Assembly (NCBI RefSeq): GCF_024505185.1
Contig: NZ_JANIBJ010000034.1
Location: forward strand, 1 to 45,308
Reading direction: 5' to 3'
Source: Methylomonas subterranea
Lineage (GTDB): Bacteria > Pseudomonadota > Gammaproteobacteria > Methylococcales > Methylomonadaceae
Length of the DNA stretch: 45,308 nt
The notes under the pieces are model-generated. The model saw only the letters and a list, made by a program, of their open reading frames with translations. It was not told the DNA's origin and ran no database searches. Shown one piece after another: positions 43,743-45,308 of this stretch. Position 1 is the first letter of the stretch; every line of letters starts with the position of its first letter. Both the position numbers and the translations under genes were made by a program.

Positions 43743-43841
43743 ATGGATACCAAGAAAAAAAATATCCTGACGGCTGTAATTCTGATTGCGGTAGCGTTAA
43801 CGATTTACGTAATGGCGGTGATGAAGGCCATGTCGCAATGA
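43743..43841 (+). CDS. Small oxidase-associated membrane protein (32 residues)
   Basis: A 32-residue single-span peptide: charged start MDTKKKNI followed by LTAVILIAVALTIYVMAVMKAM. Short proteins like this, annotated as cytochrome oxidase small assembly proteins, sit between coxA and ctaG in many beta- and gammaproteobacteria; I infer the same here from position and shape. It overlaps ctaG by four bases (ATGA). The ribosome binding site is GGGGAG, within the preceding hairpin. Confidence 0.8.
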   Translation: MDTKKKNILTAVILIAVALTIYVMAVMKAMSQ

Positions 43842-44380
43842 GCGAAGACTTGAAGCGGAAGAACACGAAACTGGCGCAAAAACTGGTGTTCGTGGCGCTG
43901 CTGATGTTCGGTTTCGGTTATGCATTGGTACCCATCTACGACGTGCTTTGCGACATTACCGGGCAGAATGCCAAATTGAAGGAAGCGGTCGAGGCCGATC
44001 AAGCCTTTGCGGTCGATGAAAGCAGGGAAGTGAACGTTGAGTTCATTACTTCGGTGAATGAATCGACTCCGCTGGATTTCCGCGTGGAAACACGCAGCAT
44101 GAAGGTTCATCCGGGGCAGTATTACACGGTGAATTTTTATGCAAAAAACAATCTGGCGGTGCCGCTGAAGGCGCAGGCCATTCCCAGCATAACGCCGGGT
44201 CTCGCGGAAGAATTTTTTAAAAAAGTACAGTGTTTTTGTTTTGAGTTACAAACCTTCGCGGCGCGGGAGGAAAAAACCATGCCGGTGCGGTTCGTGGTGA
44301 ATCCGCGGCTGCCGGAGCGTTATAAAACCATTACATTGTCTTACACTTTTTTTGATAGAACTAATAACACTGAAAATTGA
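43838..44380 (+). CDS. ctaG: Cytochrome c oxidase assembly protein Cox11
   Basis: A 180-residue copper chaperone that delivers CuB to subunit I. One membrane span near residues 14-36 (KLVFVALLMFGFGYALVPIYD) is followed by a periplasmic immunoglobulin-like domain; the copper-binding CxC motif is in KKVQCFCFELQTF. Length is normal for bacterial Cox11. It lies between subunits I and III, the usual place. Confidence 0.95.
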   Translation: MSEDLKRKNTKLAQKLVFVALLMFGFGYALVPIYDVLCDITGQNAKLKEAVEADQAFAVDESREVNVEFITSVNESTPLDFRVETRSMKVHPGQYYTVNFYAKNNLAVPLKAQAIPSITPGLAEEFFKKVQCFCFELQTFAAREEKTMPVRFVVNPRLPERYKTITLSYTFFDRTNNTEN

Positions 44381-44392
44381 GAGGGGAAGGTT

Positions 44393-45268
44393 ATGTCTAC
44401 ACACGGCGCTTATTACATCCCGCATAAGGCGGTCTGGCCTGTTTTGGCTACTGCGGGCCTGATGCTGATGCTGGCTGGGTTTGCCAATCATTTGAACGGT
44501 TCGGGCATCGGTTCGGGCATGATGCTGACCGGCTTTGTGACTTTTCTGGTCATGCTGGGCTTCTGGTTCGCCCTGCAGTCGACCGAAAGCGAATCCGGCA
44601 TGTATAACCACGGGGTGGGCATTTCCTACCGCATGGGCATGATGTGGTTCATTTTTTCGGAGGTGATGTTCTTCGCCGTATTCTTCGGCGCGCTGTGGTA
44701 CGCGCGTAACATTTCCATACCGCATCTGGGCGAGGGCGGCATGCCGAGCGGTCCGGGCCGATCCACTCACGATGTATTATGGCCGGCGTTTCAGGCGGTA
44801 TGGCCGACCAATGGTCCCGGCAACGTCGGCGGCGAGTTCGAACCGATGGGCGCCTTTGGTCTGCCGTTCATCAATACCCTGCTGCTGCTGTCCAGCGGCG
44901 TCACCTGCACCTGGGCACATCACGGATTGTTGGCTAAAAACCGCGACCAGTTGATCAAGGGTCTGCTGGCGACAGTGGGTCTGGGCTTTTTGTTCGTGGC
45001 TTTCCAAGCTACCGAATATTACGAAGCCTATCACGAAATGGGTCTGACCCTGGGCTCCGGCATCTACGGCTCGACATTCTTCATGCTGACCGGTTTCCAC
45101 GGTTTCCACGTATGCGTGGGTGCCATTATCCTGTCGGTGGTGTTATTCAGAAGCTGGAAGGGGCACTTTTCTCCGGAAAACCACTTTGCCTTTGAAGCTG
45201 CTGCCTGGTATTGGCATTTCGTCGACGTGGTCTGGTTGGGCTTGTTTATCTTCGTTTACATCATGTAA
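44393..45268 (+). CDS. coxC: Cytochrome c oxidase subunit III
   Basis: A 291-residue subunit III with about seven membrane spans. GMMWFIFSEVMFFAVFFGAL, the TCTWAHHGLLAKNR loop, FQATEYYEAYHEMGLTLGSGIYGSTFFMLTGFHGFHV and the C-terminal WYWHFVDVVWLGLFIFVYIM are all characteristic. It stabilises the catalytic subunit and supports proton entry. Last visible gene of the oxidase cluster, 12 bases after ctaG. Confidence 0.96.
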   Translation: MSTHGAYYIPHKAVWPVLATAGLMLMLAGFANHLNGSGIGSGMMLTGFVTFLVMLGFWFALQSTESESGMYNHGVGISYRMGMMWFIFSEVMFFAVFFGALWYARNISIPHLGEGGMPSGPGRSTHDVLWPAFQAVWPTNGPGNVGGEFEPMGAFGLPFINTLLLLSSGVTCTWAHHGLLAKNRDQLIKGLLATVGLGFLFVAFQATEYYEAYHEMGLTLGSGIYGSTFFMLTGFHGFHVCVGAIILSVVLFRSWKGHFSPENHFAFEAAAWYWHFVDVVWLGLFIFVYIM

Positions 45269-45290
45269 TCGCGAATCGGCCGAAAAAAGC

Positions 45291-45308
45291 GCGCTCCGGC
45301 CGGAGCGC
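45291..45308. other. Perfect GC-rich palindrome at the window edge
   Basis: GCGCTCCGGCCGGAGCGC is self-complementary over all 18 bases, 22 bases after the coxC stop. It may be the stem of a terminator or of an intercistronic hairpin, but the sequence beyond it is not in the window, so this cannot be decided. Confidence 0.35.

Overview
The window looks like chromosomal DNA of a gammaproteobacterium, most probably a methanotroph of the Methylomonas/Methylococcaceae type. This is inferred from gene content and style: dacA-dat-ybeD-lipB-lipA, rpsF-rpsR-DUF2232-rplI, bioB-F-H-C-D, a single-domain bacteriohemerythrin beside a caa3-type cytochrome oxidase cluster, and many short palindromic intergenic repeats. 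No methane monooxygenase, methanol dehydrogenase or rRNA gene is present, so the assignment is not proven. I saw no tRNA, CRISPR array, transposase, integrase or prophage gene.

Layout. 1-340: AT-rich end with a C-terminal gene fragment and a small ORF. 341-1664: no convincing gene; two copies and a remnant of a long nested palindromic repeat plus smaller palindromes. 1665-2400: small minus-strand hypotheticals. 2518-5522: old yellow enzyme and pirin genes facing a LysR regulator across a shared control region. 5521-5777: repeat elements. 5778-8685: chemoreceptor, small hydrolase overlapping a rubredoxin, 69-residue unknown. 8772-12627: penicillin-binding protein 5, D-amino acid aminotransferase and lipoate synthesis in one tight run. 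12685-16899: AstE-like hydrolase, ribosomal operon and heptose epimerase. 17018-22033: aspartic protease, PEP synthase, two transglutaminase-like proteins. 22123-22305: repeats. 22338-30427: LprI-like protein, a 505-residue unknown, lnt, a TVP38/flavoprotein fusion, a histone-tail-like winged-helix protein, a zinc dehydrogenase and a metallopeptidase. 30428-32033: Met/His-rich periplasmic protein, DUF1614 membrane protein, two inverted-repeat elements. 32077-34987: dicarboxylate symporter, DUF5710 protein, DUF5658-like membrane protein, ProQ/FinO protein. 35023-40162: comF divergent from the five-gene biotin operon. 40170-45308: hemerythrin behind a perfect FNR-type box, then the cytochrome c oxidase cluster.

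Functional links. Biotin and lipoate cofactors are each made from a compact operon. Hemerythrin and the heme-copper oxidase are adjacent oxygen-handling units with separate control signals. Pirin, old yellow enzyme and the LysR protein look like a small electrophile or quinone response unit.

No wholly new multi-gene system is evident. The most interesting signals are two families of inverted-repeat mini-elements, two of which abut stop codons; the FNR box placed at about -41.5 before hemerythrin; a hairpin overlapping the ribosome binding site of a 32-residue oxidase gene; the TVP38-flavoprotein fusion; the histone-H1-like tail on a winged-helix protein; and a Met/His-rich putative copper-binding protein.
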